A stretch of 64,000 nucleotides of DNA, taken from the NCBI RefSeq assembly GCF_014306625.1, contig NZ_JACRYL010000012.1:1-64000 (forward strand), given 5' to 3'. Under the pieces are notes generated by a model. That model ran no database searches. It had not been told where the DNA came from and worked only from the letters and a program-made list of their open reading frames with translations. Each line of letters begins with the position of its first letter. The stretch's first letter is position 1. Made by a program: the position numbers and the translations under genes. This DNA comes from Pedobacter fastidiosus. GTDB taxonomy: Bacteria; Bacteroidota; Bacteroidia; Sphingobacteriales; Sphingobacteriaceae. Below, in pieces: positions 43,669 through 53,800 of this stretch.

Positions 43669-44958
43669 CTATACGGGCGCAATAACACCTGCCTCTTCGG
43701 TACTCAAAATTGGAGCATCGGGCTTATTCTCTAATTGTCCTTGTTTTATAATTGTTTTTGCCACAAAAATGGAGCACAATTGTAATATCGCTATTATAAC
43801 GACAGCGTATCTTAACGCAATTTCTGCCGATCCATATTTTGCCATAAACAAAAAGGTGGCCGCACCTAAAAACCTACCCACATATAAACCCGCTTCATGA
43901 TTTAATATGTAAGCAAACTCGCTTCTTTTTTCAATTTTCGATACAATATCAATTACCTGAAATTGGATTGGAAAATAGGCTAAATCCATCAGTGGTTTTG
44001 CAATTAGCAACAATAAAATAAATGTAACTACACCAACCTGACTAAATAAAACACCATTTACGGCCGCACCAAATGCAAATAGAATTAAGCCAGCAGCAAA
44101 TATTTTTATACGATCTGAGGGTTTGGCAAGCCTACCTAAAACGTACATAATGATAGCAGCAATGACCGCCCCAATAGAGTTTGCCGATCCTAACGCACCT
44201 TCGTTACCAAAAAATTTAAGTATAAGCATTGCCGGTGCAGTTACCAAAAAGCCTTGTGCCAAGCCCTTTAACGATGCCAGCGACAGCAATTTATACCAGA
44301 GCGGATGGAATTTAAAAAACACATATTGTTTTTGTTCAGGGTTTTTAAACGTACCTCTAAAACAAACTATTGATGCCAAGATGGTAATAACAAAAACCAC
44401 TCCTGTAATAATAATGTATGCAGTGTGTTTTTGAGCATCTCCAATTTGCGAATCGATAAATAAACCAATTGAAATTGGCATAATTACAGAAATAATGGTG
44501 TAAAAAAGCGTTTCCATACCATAATAATAATTTCGATTATCATCTCTAGTTATGGCCAGCGCCAAATAATCGCGATTTGCCCAATAAAAGCCAAAACTTA
44601 AGCCCATAATTGTTCCTGCTAGGGCAATACCATAAAGATCTAATTCTTTTAGCGACATCATCACAATCATAGATACCCCACTGAGCATCATACCAGCCGA
44701 GTAAAGTTTACGGATATCGAAATGCTTTAATAACCAGCCATTTAACAGAAAAGTTAATGGAATACCCGTATAAATTGTTAATTGATAAATTACCACTTTA
44801 GTAATATCACCATGTGTACTGCGCATAATATATGCGGCCACAAAAGTATCTATAACAGGTAATACGAATGCATAAACTAGGTTTGTTAAAATTAATATCC
44901 TAAAATTATGTGGTTGACTTTTGAAATGGTTAATTTCTATTTTAAGTTTATTCAGCAT
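43669..44958 (-). CDS. MFS family sugar transporter
   Basis: A 429-residue inner-membrane major-facilitator protein with about 12 helices. Visible cues are the N-terminal RILILTNLVYAFVLPVIDTFVAAYIM, the first-half loop LLKHFDIRKLYSAG in place of the classic GxLaDrxGrr motif, and the repeated helices in the C-terminal half. Its start overlaps the GH130 stop by 11 nt, indicating translational coupling. Together they suggest import of a disaccharide that is then phosphorolysed in the cytoplasm. The substrate (for example a beta-mannoside) is inferred from this partner only. Confidence 0.88.
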   Translation of the reverse strand: MLNKLKIEINHFKSQPHNFRILILTNLVYAFVLPVIDTFVAAYIMRSTHGDITKVVIYQLTIYTGIPLTFLLNGWLLKHFDIRKLYSAGMMLSGVSMIVMMSLKELDLYGIALAGTIMGLSFGFYWANRDYLALAITRDDNRNYYYGMETLFYTIISVIMPISIGLFIDSQIGDAQKHTAYIIITGVVFVITILASIVCFRGTFKNPEQKQYVFFKFHPLWYKLLSLASLKGLAQGFLVTAPAMLILKFFGNEGALGSANSIGAVIAAIIMYVLGRLAKPSDRIKIFAAGLILFAFGAAVNGVLFSQVGVVTFILLLLIAKPLMDLAYFPIQFQVIDIVSKIEKRSEFAYILNHEAGLYVGRFLGAATFLFMAKYGSAEIALRYAVVIIAILQLCSIFVAKTIIKQGQLENKPDAPILSTEEAGVIAPV

Positions 44959-46006
44959 GATTATATTTTAAAGAGGATAAAATATCTTGAATTGAGAATT
45001 TGGCACCACAAACAAACTCGTCTGCCGCACCATAATAAATAGTAAGTTCATCGCCATTTATAGTATGGCCATTGGTAAAAACTACCTGACCAAAAAAACC
45101 GCATAGTTCATACTCGGCAATTGGCCTCATAATGGGTTCTTCACTTTGTGCAATCACTTTAGATGGATCATTTAAATCCATTAAAAATGCGCCCAAACAA
45201 TATTGGTGCTCGGAATTTGCGCCATGATAAATTTCCAACCAGCCTTTTTCCGTTTTAATGGGTGCTGCTCCGGCGCCTACACGTTTGCTATCCCAACTAT
45301 TTTTGCGTGTTTTGATGATACATTTGTGATTTCCCCAGTGAATTCCATCAGGAGATTCGGCCAACCAAATGTAATTACCACCCAAATCGACACTGCTAGG
45401 ACGGTGCAAAGTGTAAAACTTTCCATTTATCTTTTCTTCAAAAACGGCACAATCCTTATTATGGGGCGGAATAATCATTCCATGTTTCTCGAAGGTTTTC
45501 CAATCCTTTGTGGTACGCATTCCAACGCCAACGCCATGTTCTGAAACTGCGGTAAAGGTTAAATAATAAGTTCCATCTATTAAAGCTACACGGCAATCTT
45601 CAATTCCAAAAGCTTCGTCTGGTCCTTCGCCTTGCAATAAGGGATAGCCATCTGGTTGATAAAAATTGATGCCATCATCACTACAAACCAAACGCAAATG
45701 CGAAAGTGTAGTTAAATAATCAGCCCCTTTGTAATTTATAACGCGAGGATCTGTTGCTACTAAATCTGGATCGTTTTCCTTTATCTCGATGATTTCTATT
45801 CCATCGCCACGCAATACCGGAAATGAGATAACACCTTCTTTTTGCTTTGGTCTTTCCGCAACACGGATGAGTAACCAAGTTTTATTTTGAAATGTAAATA
45901 CACCCGGATTTAACAAACATGCTATTTCTAATCCTGGTCTACTTGGAGTTAAATCTTTTGGAGATAAAATTGGGTTCTGAGAAAATCTTTTTGCGCTATC
46001 TGTCAT
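44948..46006 (-). CDS. GH130 family beta-mannoside phosphorylase-like enzyme
   Basis: A 352-residue GH130 five-bladed propeller protein without a signal peptide, so cytoplasmic. I chose ATG 46006; the longer frame begins with TTG. Family marks are NPILSPKD, LLNPGVFTFQNKTWLLIRVAERP, GIEDCRV (Asp at about 137, the expected general acid) and AVFEEKINGKFYTLHRPSS. Characterised members phosphorolyse beta-mannosides such as Man-beta-1,4-GlcNAc or mannobiose, yielding mannose-1-phosphate. The sequence alone does not tell which subfamily this is. It starts about 100 nt after SusD with a hairpin between, and is coupled to the MFS gene. It links the PUL to mannose-containing glycans. Confidence 0.88.
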   Translation of the reverse strand: MTDSAKRFSQNPILSPKDLTPSRPGLEIACLLNPGVFTFQNKTWLLIRVAERPKQKEGVISFPVLRGDGIEIIEIKENDPDLVATDPRVINYKGADYLTTLSHLRLVCSDDGINFYQPDGYPLLQGEGPDEAFGIEDCRVALIDGTYYLTFTAVSEHGVGVGMRTTKDWKTFEKHGMIIPPHNKDCAVFEEKINGKFYTLHRPSSVDLGGNYIWLAESPDGIHWGNHKCIIKTRKNSWDSKRVGAGAAPIKTEKGWLEIYHGANSEHQYCLGAFLMDLNDPSKVIAQSEEPIMRPIAEYELCGFFGQVVFTNGHTINGDELTIYYGAADEFVCGAKFSIQDILSSLKYNHAE

Positions 46007-46064
46007 AATTTTAAGGGAATAGAGATTCAATAGCCAATAAATTGACTTGAATGGAGTTTAAAAT

Positions 46065-46099
46065 AATTGTTGTTTGCGGATTAACAGCAAACAACAATT
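46065..46099 (-). terminator. Hairpin between SusD and GH130 genes
   Basis: A perfect 13-bp stem (AATTGTTGTTTGC with GCAAACAACAATT) with a 9-nt loop, 10 nt past the SusD stop. Only a weak U tract (ATTTTAAA) follows on the minus strand. It may attenuate or stabilise the mRNA rather than fully terminate it. Confidence 0.5.
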
Positions 46100-46108
46100 A
46101 CTTAACGA

Positions 46109-47593
46109 TTAATAACCAAGGTTTTGTTTTAGCGTTCCTGCAGATGCATCAACTTCTGCTTGTGGAAGTGGGTATAAATAATGTTTATCTTGAAAGTTTT
46201 TGCCTTTAGATGTCATTACAGATTTGGCTAGTTTCCAACGTTTAAGATCTAACATTCTTTGCGATTCGAAGCCTAATTCTACCCTACGTTCAGAGATTAA
46301 CCAATTTTTAATTACCGCTTTATCAGTCGATGCAAGTCTATCAGGCAAGGTTCCTGCAGGTGGCAATACGCCCAATGCACTTACGCTAGTTCTAGCTCTG
46401 CCTCTAATTAAATTAATAATCGCAATGGCTTCAGGATACTGACCCAGCTCATTTTGAGCTTCTGCTTTCCAAAGCAAAACATCAGCATATCTAATGTAGA
46501 TTTTATTGTTTGCTGCATCATCATTGCCTTTATTAGATCCGTTTGTACTCCCCAATAATTTATTTACATTTTGATTCGGCGCATCAACGGTATATAGCTT
46601 TCTAGGATCATTAGCTTCAAATGCATTTAAAAAATCTGTGCTTGGGGCAAAAAATCCCCAGCCTAGTGGTGCACAAATACCGTTACCTTTTAATGGATTT
46701 TGGTTACTTTGATGATCGTAAACAAAAATATCTTCGTTCTCTGCAAATTCTTTGGTTTGATCAAAAGCATCAAAATAATTACTGTTTAATCCGTAAAAAC
46801 CTAATCCTTGCAACTCGTTTACACTGGTAATAACATCACCCCATTTCTCGGTGTACAAAGCTGCCTTAGCGAGCAAAGCGATAACAGCACCTTTACTTAT
46901 TCTCCATTTTTCGGTTGTAGAGCTATATTTTGAATTAGGTAACAAGCCTTTTGCCAAATTAAGATCTGACTTAATTTTATCCCAAACCAAACCTTTATCT
47001 GCCCGTACAGCAACTTCAAAAGCTTCTTGATAAGTAGCTACCGGTTTTAAAATTAAAGGAACATCCCCAAAATTGGTTACCAAAGAGAAATAATAGTAAG
47101 ATCTAAGAAAGTAAGCCTCACCCAACAATTGATTCTTACGAGCAGTTGTAATTCCTGTAATTGATTCGATATCTGACTTTGTTAAGAGCTGAATTGCAAT
47201 ATTCAATCTTTTAATTCCTTCATAGTCGTATTTCCAAAGCCCATTGGGACCTCCATTGGTAGAAGTAAAGGTGAAATTATTTACATCATCCATCCAAGGT
47301 TGATCACCATCGGGACTCCATTTTTTCTCCATATCATCTGATGCGATATCCTGCATAACCAGATCATTTTGAAAAACTAATCCTCCTCCCCAATCCCATT
47401 GGGCCAAGATATTTAAACGATTAGATAATAATTGATATGCTGAGTTTACAGAATTTTCTACCGTACCCAAAGTTGGTGTAGCATTAACCTCTTCTAAAGT
47501 TGTTAAACCCACCGCTTCGGTAGTAAGTTGCTTTTTACAACCCGCCAATGTGATCAAGGAAAACATTAGGCCTATAAATAATATTTTTTTCAT
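46109..47593 (-). CDS. SusD/RagB family glycan-binding lipoprotein (PUL 2)
   Basis: A 494-residue SusD-type lipoprotein with lipobox LAGC (Cys at about 19). Family segments are LGEAYFLRSYYYFSLVTNFGDVPLIL, IYIRYADVLLWKAEAQNELG, and the terminal SERRVELGFESQRMLDLKRW with YPLPQAEVDASAG. It starts 20 nt after the SusC stop. It is the ligand-delivering partner of that SusC and is followed by GH130. It is probably controlled with its neighbours by the hybrid sensor upstream. Confidence 0.95.
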   Translation of the reverse strand: MKKILFIGLMFSLITLAGCKKQLTTEAVGLTTLEEVNATPTLGTVENSVNSAYQLLSNRLNILAQWDWGGGLVFQNDLVMQDIASDDMEKKWSPDGDQPWMDDVNNFTFTSTNGGPNGLWKYDYEGIKRLNIAIQLLTKSDIESITGITTARKNQLLGEAYFLRSYYYFSLVTNFGDVPLILKPVATYQEAFEVAVRADKGLVWDKIKSDLNLAKGLLPNSKYSSTTEKWRISKGAVIALLAKAALYTEKWGDVITSVNELQGLGFYGLNSNYFDAFDQTKEFAENEDIFVYDHQSNQNPLKGNGICAPLGWGFFAPSTDFLNAFEANDPRKLYTVDAPNQNVNKLLGSTNGSNKGNDDAANNKIYIRYADVLLWKAEAQNELGQYPEAIAIINLIRGRARTSVSALGVLPPAGTLPDRLASTDKAVIKNWLISERRVELGFESQRMLDLKRWKLAKSVMTSKGKNFQDKHYLYPLPQAEVDASAGTLKQNLGY

Positions 47594-47613
47594 AATAATT
47601 TTGCCAAAAAGCT

Positions 47614-50600
47614 TTATAGATTAATTTTTAAACCAACAATGAATGCTTTCGATTGTGGGTAAGTTCCTTTATCGATTAAGGAGGTTGACTCTGGATCTAA
47701 ACCTGTATAGTCGGTAACAGTTAACAAGTTTTGACCAGAAGCGTACAAGCGCACATTTTTTACTCCAATCTTTTTAACGTTGAAAGTGTAACCAACTTCA
47801 ATATTTTTTAATCTTAAGTACGATGCATCCTCCACAAAAACGCTTGATACATTACCGCCACCATTGTTATTAAAAGTTAAACGTGGTAAAGTATTACTTG
47901 TTCCAGGCCCATTCCAGCTATCTAAAACCGATGTCATCGAGTTAAACGGACGACTATCGAAATTGATGATTTGTTTTAAATCGTTGTAACGATCTACACC
48001 TTGCACACCTTGCAATAAGAAAGAGAAATCGAATTGTTTAAACGATGAAGAGAAAGCAAAGCCGTAGGTTAATTTTGGAACTGGGTTACCGATAAATGTT
48101 CTATCATCTGCATTGATTTGTCCATCGCCATTTAAATCTTTAAATTTAATATCGCCTGGTAACGTTCCGTTAGCATTCGAATACAGATAACTACTTACTT
48201 CTGCTGGTGTTTGATAAATTCCATCGAACACTAAACCAAAATAAGAGTTAATGGGTTGCCCAGCTTCGGTTTTGGTATGGGTTTGATCATCACTAATATT
48301 TTTAACAAACTCTTGCAATTTATTAACACGATTGGTTAAGGTTGCAATGTTTGCATTTACGTTGTATTTAAAAGCATGATCGCGGTTTTGGAAATTCAAA
48401 CCAAACTCAAAACCTTTATTGGTTACCTCACCAGCGTTAACATAGGTACGATCGATTACCCCCACAGATACAGCTGGCAAACCAACAGTTAATAAAATAT
48501 CGCTTGTTTTTTTAACAAAATAATCAGCAGTAAATGAAAGCTTATTTTTCAAAACGCCCACATCTAAACCAAAGTTGGTTTGGGTAGTTGTTTCCCACTT
48601 AACATCAGGATTACCGTACCTAACAACGTTAACAATGCCTCCAGATTCCGAAACCAACGTTTGGTAGGTATTATTTGGAATTTCTTGATTGCCTGCTTGT
48701 CCCCAACTCCCTCTTATTTTTAATTCAGAAATCCATGGAATATCTTTCATGAAATTTTCGTTTGAAACCATCCATCCTGCAGAAGCTGATGGGAAATAAC
48801 CCCATTTATTACTGGGTCCAAAACGAGAGGATCCATCTGCTCTTAATGTTGCAGTAGCAAAATATTTATTGTCGTAATTGTAAGTTCCACTTCCAAAAAA
48901 CGAAGCCAAATTAAACTCGCTCGCCGAACCTGAATTATAAATATTGGTTAAACTTCCATAATCTAAATACTGGAAACCTGAAGTGCTTTTATCGAAATTC
49001 TGACGGCTCCCACCAATTGCTGATGATTTGCTTGAAATATTTTCAACACCCAGTAAGAAGTTTACATTGTGTTTTTGAGCAAAGGTTTTTTGATAGTTTA
49101 AAGTATTGGTAAAAGTAAAGTTCATTACTTCTCCTCTATTTTCATCTAAATTATTAGGCTTGTTATTTCTGCCTTTTCCTGGGTAAAGTTCAGCGGGATT
49201 ATTATCATTGTCATCCCCATAATTCTGAGCAAAGTTTTTGTTGTGAGAAAAGCTAATATCAACACCCACACTCGATCTAAAGGTTAAAGATTTATCACTC
49301 AAGAAAGCGTATTCTGCATATAAATTTCCAAAGGTTTGGAACGTTTTTCTCTTATCGTTAGTAAAATTAACAATGGCAATTGGGTTAGATGAAAATTCGA
49401 AATTCTTATCCCATCCGTTGTTATTTCCTGTATAAAAAGGTAAATCAGTATACGGATTTGAGGCAGAATATGTTGGATCATTAGGGCTTTTATAAACCCC
49501 CAAAACTGGTGGGCGCAACAATGCATGACGAATAACACCTGGAACATCACCGCTTGATGACAGCTTATCTTGTTTAGCAAAACTGAGTTGAAGATTGGTA
49601 CCTACTTTAAAACGATCGGTAATATTTGCATTTACATTAGATCGGAAGTTAAAACGTTCGTAACCATCATGATCTTGAACCACAATACCATCCTGTTTGT
49701 AATAACCTGTTGATATTAAATATTGAACATCATCAGAACCGCCATTTACTGACGCTTGCAAATTTTTAGATTTACCCGTTTCGAATAATTCATCTAACCA
49801 ATTTGTATCTGATAAATCGGTTCTACTTCTAGCTGCTTGGTAAGGGCTAACTGCAGTTGCAGCATTACCTAAAGTATTATGCCAAGCTCTATCCTTAACG
49901 GTTAAATATTGATCTGCATTTAACATTTCGGGCAAATTGGTTGCTTGATGAAAACCTGCAAAATACTCGATATTAAGATTTGCTTTACCTTTTGCGCCAT
50001 TTACAGTTGTTATAATTACGACACCGTTAGCAGCTCGAGAGCCATAAATTGCTCCAGCTGCTGCATCCTTTAAAACCGTCATAGATTTTACGTCGCTCTG
50101 GTTTAAGAAAGAAATATCGCGAGTTGGAACACCATCAACAACGTAGAGTACATCATTATTTCCTAAAGTTCCCTCACCCCTAATTCTAAGTTTAATACCA
50201 TCGCCAGGAGCACCAGTGTTAGCAGCAACAAATACACCAGCAACCTGCCCTTGAAGTGCTTGAGCAACATCAACAATTCTGGTTTTCTGTAAATCGTTCA
50301 TGTTTACCGTTGCCACAGAACCCGTAATTGAGGCTTTCTTTTGCGAAGTATAACCAACAACTACAACCTCATTTAAGGATTGTGCGCTAGGTTTTAAAGC
50401 CACATTTAAATTACCTCCGGTAGCGTTTAAAGTTACAGGAGCGTAACCTATATAAGTGAATGTTAAAGATTGGGATGTGCCTGCCTGCAGGGTTAATACA
50501 TAAACTCCATTACCATCGGTAGAAGTTTTGTTTTGTGTGTTGGTTTGCATAACCACCACACCGGGTAAAGGCTGATTTGTTTCATCAGTAACCTTACCCG

Positions 50601-50688
50601 TTACTTTTGTTTGCGCATAACTTGTGAAACCCGTAACGGCTAAAAACAAGAAAACCAACAATGCATAAATACGTCTGTTTTTTTTCAT
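47614..50688 (-). CDS. SusC/RagA family TonB-linked transporter (PUL 2)
   Basis: A 1024-residue SusC-type outer-membrane transporter with a signal peptide ending near SYAQ (about residue 26). The carboxypeptidase-regulatory-like domain is at about 28-105. The plug domain is at about 115-235 with AIYGSRAANGVVIITT, and the barrel ends in IVGLKINL. No STN domain is present. It begins 150 nt after the hybrid two-component gene on the same strand, the classic HTCS-SusC-SusD order. It would import the glycan sensed by that regulator. Confidence 0.95.
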   Translation of the reverse strand: MKKNRRIYALLVFLFLAVTGFTSYAQTKVTGKVTDETNQPLPGVVVMQTNTQNKTSTDGNGVYVLTLQAGTSQSLTFTYIGYAPVTLNATGGNLNVALKPSAQSLNEVVVVGYTSQKKASITGSVATVNMNDLQKTRIVDVAQALQGQVAGVFVAANTGAPGDGIKLRIRGEGTLGNNDVLYVVDGVPTRDISFLNQSDVKSMTVLKDAAAGAIYGSRAANGVVIITTVNGAKGKANLNIEYFAGFHQATNLPEMLNADQYLTVKDRAWHNTLGNAATAVSPYQAARSRTDLSDTNWLDELFETGKSKNLQASVNGGSDDVQYLISTGYYKQDGIVVQDHDGYERFNFRSNVNANITDRFKVGTNLQLSFAKQDKLSSSGDVPGVIRHALLRPPVLGVYKSPNDPTYSASNPYTDLPFYTGNNNGWDKNFEFSSNPIAIVNFTNDKRKTFQTFGNLYAEYAFLSDKSLTFRSSVGVDISFSHNKNFAQNYGDDNDNNPAELYPGKGRNNKPNNLDENRGEVMNFTFTNTLNYQKTFAQKHNVNFLLGVENISSKSSAIGGSRQNFDKSTSGFQYLDYGSLTNIYNSGSASEFNLASFFGSGTYNYDNKYFATATLRADGSSRFGPSNKWGYFPSASAGWMVSNENFMKDIPWISELKIRGSWGQAGNQEIPNNTYQTLVSESGGIVNVVRYGNPDVKWETTTQTNFGLDVGVLKNKLSFTADYFVKKTSDILLTVGLPAVSVGVIDRTYVNAGEVTNKGFEFGLNFQNRDHAFKYNVNANIATLTNRVNKLQEFVKNISDDQTHTKTEAGQPINSYFGLVFDGIYQTPAEVSSYLYSNANGTLPGDIKFKDLNGDGQINADDRTFIGNPVPKLTYGFAFSSSFKQFDFSFLLQGVQGVDRYNDLKQIINFDSRPFNSMTSVLDSWNGPGTSNTLPRLTFNNNGGGNVSSVFVEDASYLRLKNIEVGYTFNVKKIGVKNVRLYASGQNLLTVTDYTGLDPESTSLIDKGTYPQSKAFIVGLKINL

Positions 50689-50838
50689 TTGATTTATATT
50701 TGATTAGTAGAACAAATATAGACTATGAGGTATGGCAGATGAGTACACTATAATAACATTTTAGTTCACTATGCTTGCAAAACAGGCCAAAAGCATGGTT
50801 TTATGCCATAGTAGAATTTTTAGTTAAGGAATCTGAAA

Positions 50839-53800
50839 TCAAATACTTTCTGCAGTTGTAGAGCCTTCATGCTGTTTCTGCCGATAATCATTAGGCGCCA
50901 AATGATATATTTTTTTAAACTCCCTAAAGAAATACGATTTGTTATTAAACCCGGTTAAGTAAAAAATCTCTGAAACTGTAAGCTTAGAATTTTGAAGTAG
51001 AACCGCAGCATGTTTTAACCGAATTCGCTTAATAAATTCTGAGGGTGTCATCCCTGCAAGTGTTTTCAGTTTTCTATACAACTGCATTTTGCTTATGCAC
51101 AAAGCATCCTCCAGTTTTGATGCATCAAGATCCGGTTCGGCTAAGTTTTCTTCCACAGCCTTAACCAAAGCATTTAGGAATTCCTTATCGCCTTGCTCCA
51201 AATCTACCTCTACAAATTGGTTGTTAATATTCCTATCCTTGATCAAATGATTCATCCGGTTGCGGTAATCTAACAGCTTACGGACACGCATTTGCAGGTA
51301 ATTAATATGAAATGGCTTAGGTATGTAGGCATCAGCACCAGTTTCGTAACCTTCGGTTTTACTCTCTTCGGTACCTTTGGCAGAAAGCATGATAAATGGA
51401 ATGTGGCAAGTAGCTGGAGCCGTTTTTACATACCTACAAAGTTCCAACCCGTCCATATCGGGCATCATAACATCACTTATAATAATATCTGGAGTATTAT
51501 TTTTTAAAAATTCTAGAGCCGAAACACCATTTTCTGCTTCATAAATATTGTATTGGTCCTTGAGAATATTCTTGATTAAGAAACGTAAAGCGGCATCATC
51601 TTCAACAATCAAAATGCTATATTCTGCAACCCCTTGAAGATCATCAATCAGTGCGACTTTATTATTTTCTTCTACCGTTTCCGCAACTTCGTTTTGATAT
51701 GGTTTTAAAATAGATTCGAACAGATAAGATGGTGCTGAGGCAATAACTTCATCTTGTTTGCCTTCTACGGCTTGTTTAAGTTTCAGCTTAAAGTTGAAAT
51801 AAATCCAATTGTTTTGCAATGAAACTTGAATAGAACCATTCATAATGGCGATTAATTCTTTGGTAAAAGCCAAACCAATTCCAGTGCTAAATTTTTCGAA
51901 CTGATTCTCTTTACCGATGTGAAATTCCTTAAAAAGACTTTCCAAATCTTCTTCTTTAAGCTTACAACCAGAATTGGCGACTATAATTTCCAGATCCTGA
52001 TTTTCTACATTGAAGTTTACCGTAAAAAGAATATCCTGTTTTTCTCCAGCATGTTTTAGTGCATTGGATAATAAATTAAATAGCACCTTTTCAAATTTAT
52101 CCTTATCAATAAAACCCGCTATTCCGTTTTGGATTTTACGTTCAAAGTGCTGTTCGTTTTTCTCGGCAACCGGGATAAATAACTGCGTAAGACTATTAAG
52201 CAGTTTGGAAATATCAAAATAATCGTCGTTGCGTTTTAAATAACCTGCCTCTGCCCTTCTAAACTCCAACAGTTGTTGCACCAAATACGTTAAACGAGCA
52301 GTATGTTGATGAACAAGCGATAAAAAATAATTTTTATCAATCGGTTTATCGAGCATATTTTTACGTTGCATAAAATGCTCAACCGAACCCAAAATTAAGG
52401 TAAGTGGGGTTTGAATTTCGTGGGCGATATTGGTAAAGAAATTAATCCGCTGGCGATGTACTTCTTCATCCTTTTGCCTAAAAAGATATTCTCTCTCTAG
52501 CTTGAATTTCATTTCCAGCTTATTTTTTCTGTAAATATGAAAAGCATATCCGCCAATAACCAGCAGTAAAAAGTAAAAAGCATACGCTGGAAAAGTGAGC
52601 CAGAAATATTGCTTCACCTCTAATTTTAAAGCAACAACATCTTTCGTCCAAATACCTTCTCCATTACTCCAACGAACCAACAAATCGTATTTCCCTGGTG
52701 GAATATTATAATAAGCAATTTTTCCGTCTGTTCCTGTGTAGCGCCAATTTTGATCTAAGCCCTTTAACCTATAGGCAAATTCATTTTTCGAAGCATTAAA
52801 ATAGTTTAAAGCATTAAAAGAAAATTGAAAGAAGTTACTTTTCCGCTCCAAATTAAAAGCCTCTACAGGCTGTTGTTTGGCCTTTACAATTAGATATTGG
52901 TTATTTTCAAACTGCTTTCCGCCCAACTGCAAATCAGAAATAAGGAGATTTGTTTGTTTGGTATTTTCGGTAATGTATTTGGGCATAAAGTAATTGAACC
53001 CATAAATGCCGCCAAATAATAAATTATTATTCGAAGCTTTTAGCGTTGCGCCGTCGCTAAATTCGTTGCTCTGTAAACCATCACTTTCCTGATAATTTGC
53101 AATGCTGTTATTGGCTGGGTTTAATTTCGCCAACCCTTTATTGGTACTCAGCCAAATGTTTCCAGAACCATCTTCCTGAATGGCATGGATGGTATTATTT
53201 GGCAAACCGTTATCCATTGTAATTTTGCTGAACTTTGGCTTTGCTTTTAACGATTCGGCATACGATAAATAATTTAGTCCATAACTCGTTCCTACCCAAA
53301 GCCTATCTTTTGAATCGTAAAACAGAGAAAGCACATCACTATGTGATAAACTACCTAGAGAACCTAAGGCTTTATACGTTTTAAATATTCCAGTTTTTTT
53401 ATTGAGAACACTTAAACCTCCGTATCTACAGGCAATCCAAAGTTTGTCGTCTTTTCCTTTAGCCAAAGCATAAATAATATCGTTGCCAGGTCCATTTTTT
53501 TCTATTGATGAAGAATTATACTGCTTAAAGCTTTTAACAGAAATCGATTGATCTGAATTTCTATTTAATTTTAAATGAATTAAGCCATAACCGCTTGTAC
53601 CAATCCAAACCGAGCTGTCTTGATCTTGAGTAATGGAATAAACAGATTTAAAATCTGGTATTTTATCTGTTCCCTTAATTTTGTTCCAGGCAATAGTTTT
53701 TGAAGATTTCTGATCGTAAACTGATATCCCTTTTCCATCTGTACCGATATAAATAAATTGATCAACCCCACGCTTTATGGCGAATACAGAATTGTTATCT